Below, piece after piece: positions 39,680-40,000 of a DNA stretch of 40,000 nt. Location: contig JAGOQE010000004.1 of NCBI GenBank assembly GCA_017991635.1, positions 1 through 40,000 on the forward strand. The letters run 5' to 3'. The stretch comes from Minisyncoccota bacterium. Its GTDB lineage: Bacteria; Patescibacteriota; Minisyncoccia; Phycocordibacterales; Phycocordibacteraceae. Every line of letters starts with the position of its first letter. Within the stretch, counting starts at the first letter, position 1. The translations under genes were made by a program, and so were the position numbers. The notes beneath the pieces were generated by a model, which was given only the letters and a program-made list of their open reading frames with translations, searched no databases and had not been told where the DNA came from.

Positions 39680-39700
39680 GTAGGTATTACCTTACTACAA

Positions 39701-39733
39701 CAAAACCCGAGAAGCAAGGCTTCCCGGGTTTTG
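39701..39733 (-). terminator. Terminator after the right-edge secreted protein gene
   Basis: CAAAACCCG/CGGGTTTTG with inner GAAGC/GCTTC. It lies between the stop codon at 39752 and rpmE on the minus strand. Its core closely resembles that of the terminator at 29142. Confidence 0.75.
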
Positions 39734-39751
39734 AAGAGCTCTAGACCCTAA

Positions 39752-40000
39752 CTAGAATATCGTCCACTTTGTCGATACGTTGATCACTGACTTAGCCGTC
39801 GCTTCCCCACCGTCACAAGAGACTGTGTAGGTGCTCTGTCCAGTGAGCGCTGGAGTGTTGATGGTGGTTGAAGGGACGCCACAGGATGAGGCTGTGAGTG
39901 TCTGGTTCACGCCAGGACCAGTAACAGTACAGGTGCCATCGACTCCTGAAGCTGAAACCGTAAGTACTGATGTGCCTCCTGTAGTGACACGGTCAGGAAC
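39752..40000 (-). CDS. Secreted or surface protein with Ig-like repeat, 3' end only (82 codons)
   Basis: An open frame enters from the right edge and stops with TAG at 39754-39752. The visible part is Ser/Thr/Gly-rich beta-type sequence, including TGGTSVLTVSASGVDGTC, VNQTLTASSC and TYTVSCDGGEATAKSVIN, with Cys residues spaced as in the Ig-like repeats of the 23666-26347 protein. It ends WTIF without a membrane segment. It is probably the last repeat of a large extracellular protein whose body lies outside the window. Confidence 0.75.
   Translation of the reverse strand, partial: VPDRVTTGGTSVLTVSASGVDGTCTVTGPGVNQTLTASSCGVPSTTINTPALTGQSTYTVSCDGGEATAKSVINVSTKWTIF

Noticed and set aside
1-40000. 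Alternative genetic code (UGA as Gly or Trp, as in some CPR)
   Set aside because: Conserved Trp and Gly positions use TGG and GGN, and genes are continuous under the standard code. TGA works as a stop, for example at 26470.

Overview
The window reads as a piece of a small Candidate Phyla Radiation (Patescibacteria) genome, most like the Parcubacteria. This placement is my inference, not a database result. It rests on four things: shortened versions of core proteins (PheS, PheT, ThrS, RF1 and a very short SMC), ribosomal proteins with unusual tails (bS16, bL32), proline/valine-linked surface proteins with a sortase, and housekeeping genes scattered without their usual operon partners. The standard genetic code fits all genes. 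No CRISPR array, transposase or phage module is visible.

Layout. 1-3000: 5' part of rpoB (minus) with a leader. 3200-6500: two orphan membrane-protein genes around rpsP-khpA-trmD. 6600-9100: RNase R and a GNAT acetyltransferase (plus). 9100-11070: glutamate dehydrogenase, a GFA-fold protein and a small membrane protein (minus). 11160-15500: nusB-NUDIX fusion, rnc, a hinge-less short SMC, and rpmF upstream of them (minus). 15550-15890: a gene-free, GC-rich, highly foldable stretch that may encode a structured RNA. 15900-18100: an AT-rich APH-like kinase, rnhB and a membrane protein (minus). 18200-23600: dnaE, a small gene and thrS (plus). 23660-29130: an envelope region with a six-repeat surface protein carrying an internal VPYTG motif, a secreted Cys-rich protein, a sortase and a CARDB-like membrane protein. 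29190-34220: gyrB, a 54-residue membrane protein, pheT and pheS. 34300-36250: a GT2 glycosyltransferase and a membrane thioredoxin-like protein. 36267-36560: tRNA-Thr followed by a broken partial copy of it. 36560-39680: rpsB-tsf-hypothetical, prfA and rpmE. 39750-40000: the 3' end of another secreted protein.

The most striking pattern is in gene starts. About seventeen genes, nearly all conserved, have a -10 box (often extended, TGnTAnnnT) ending only 6-9 bases before the start codon, 12 in gyrB, and lack a Shine-Dalgarno sequence. This predicts leaderless mRNAs. Five or more poorly conserved, GC-richer genes (3218-3853, 6018-6476, 17606-18112, 26470-27414, 31377-31541, perhaps 8618-9055 and 21435-21866) look built to a different plan: a promoter further upstream, a 5'-UTR hairpin, a strong Shine-Dalgarno sequence, a short membrane or secreted product, and their own strong terminator.
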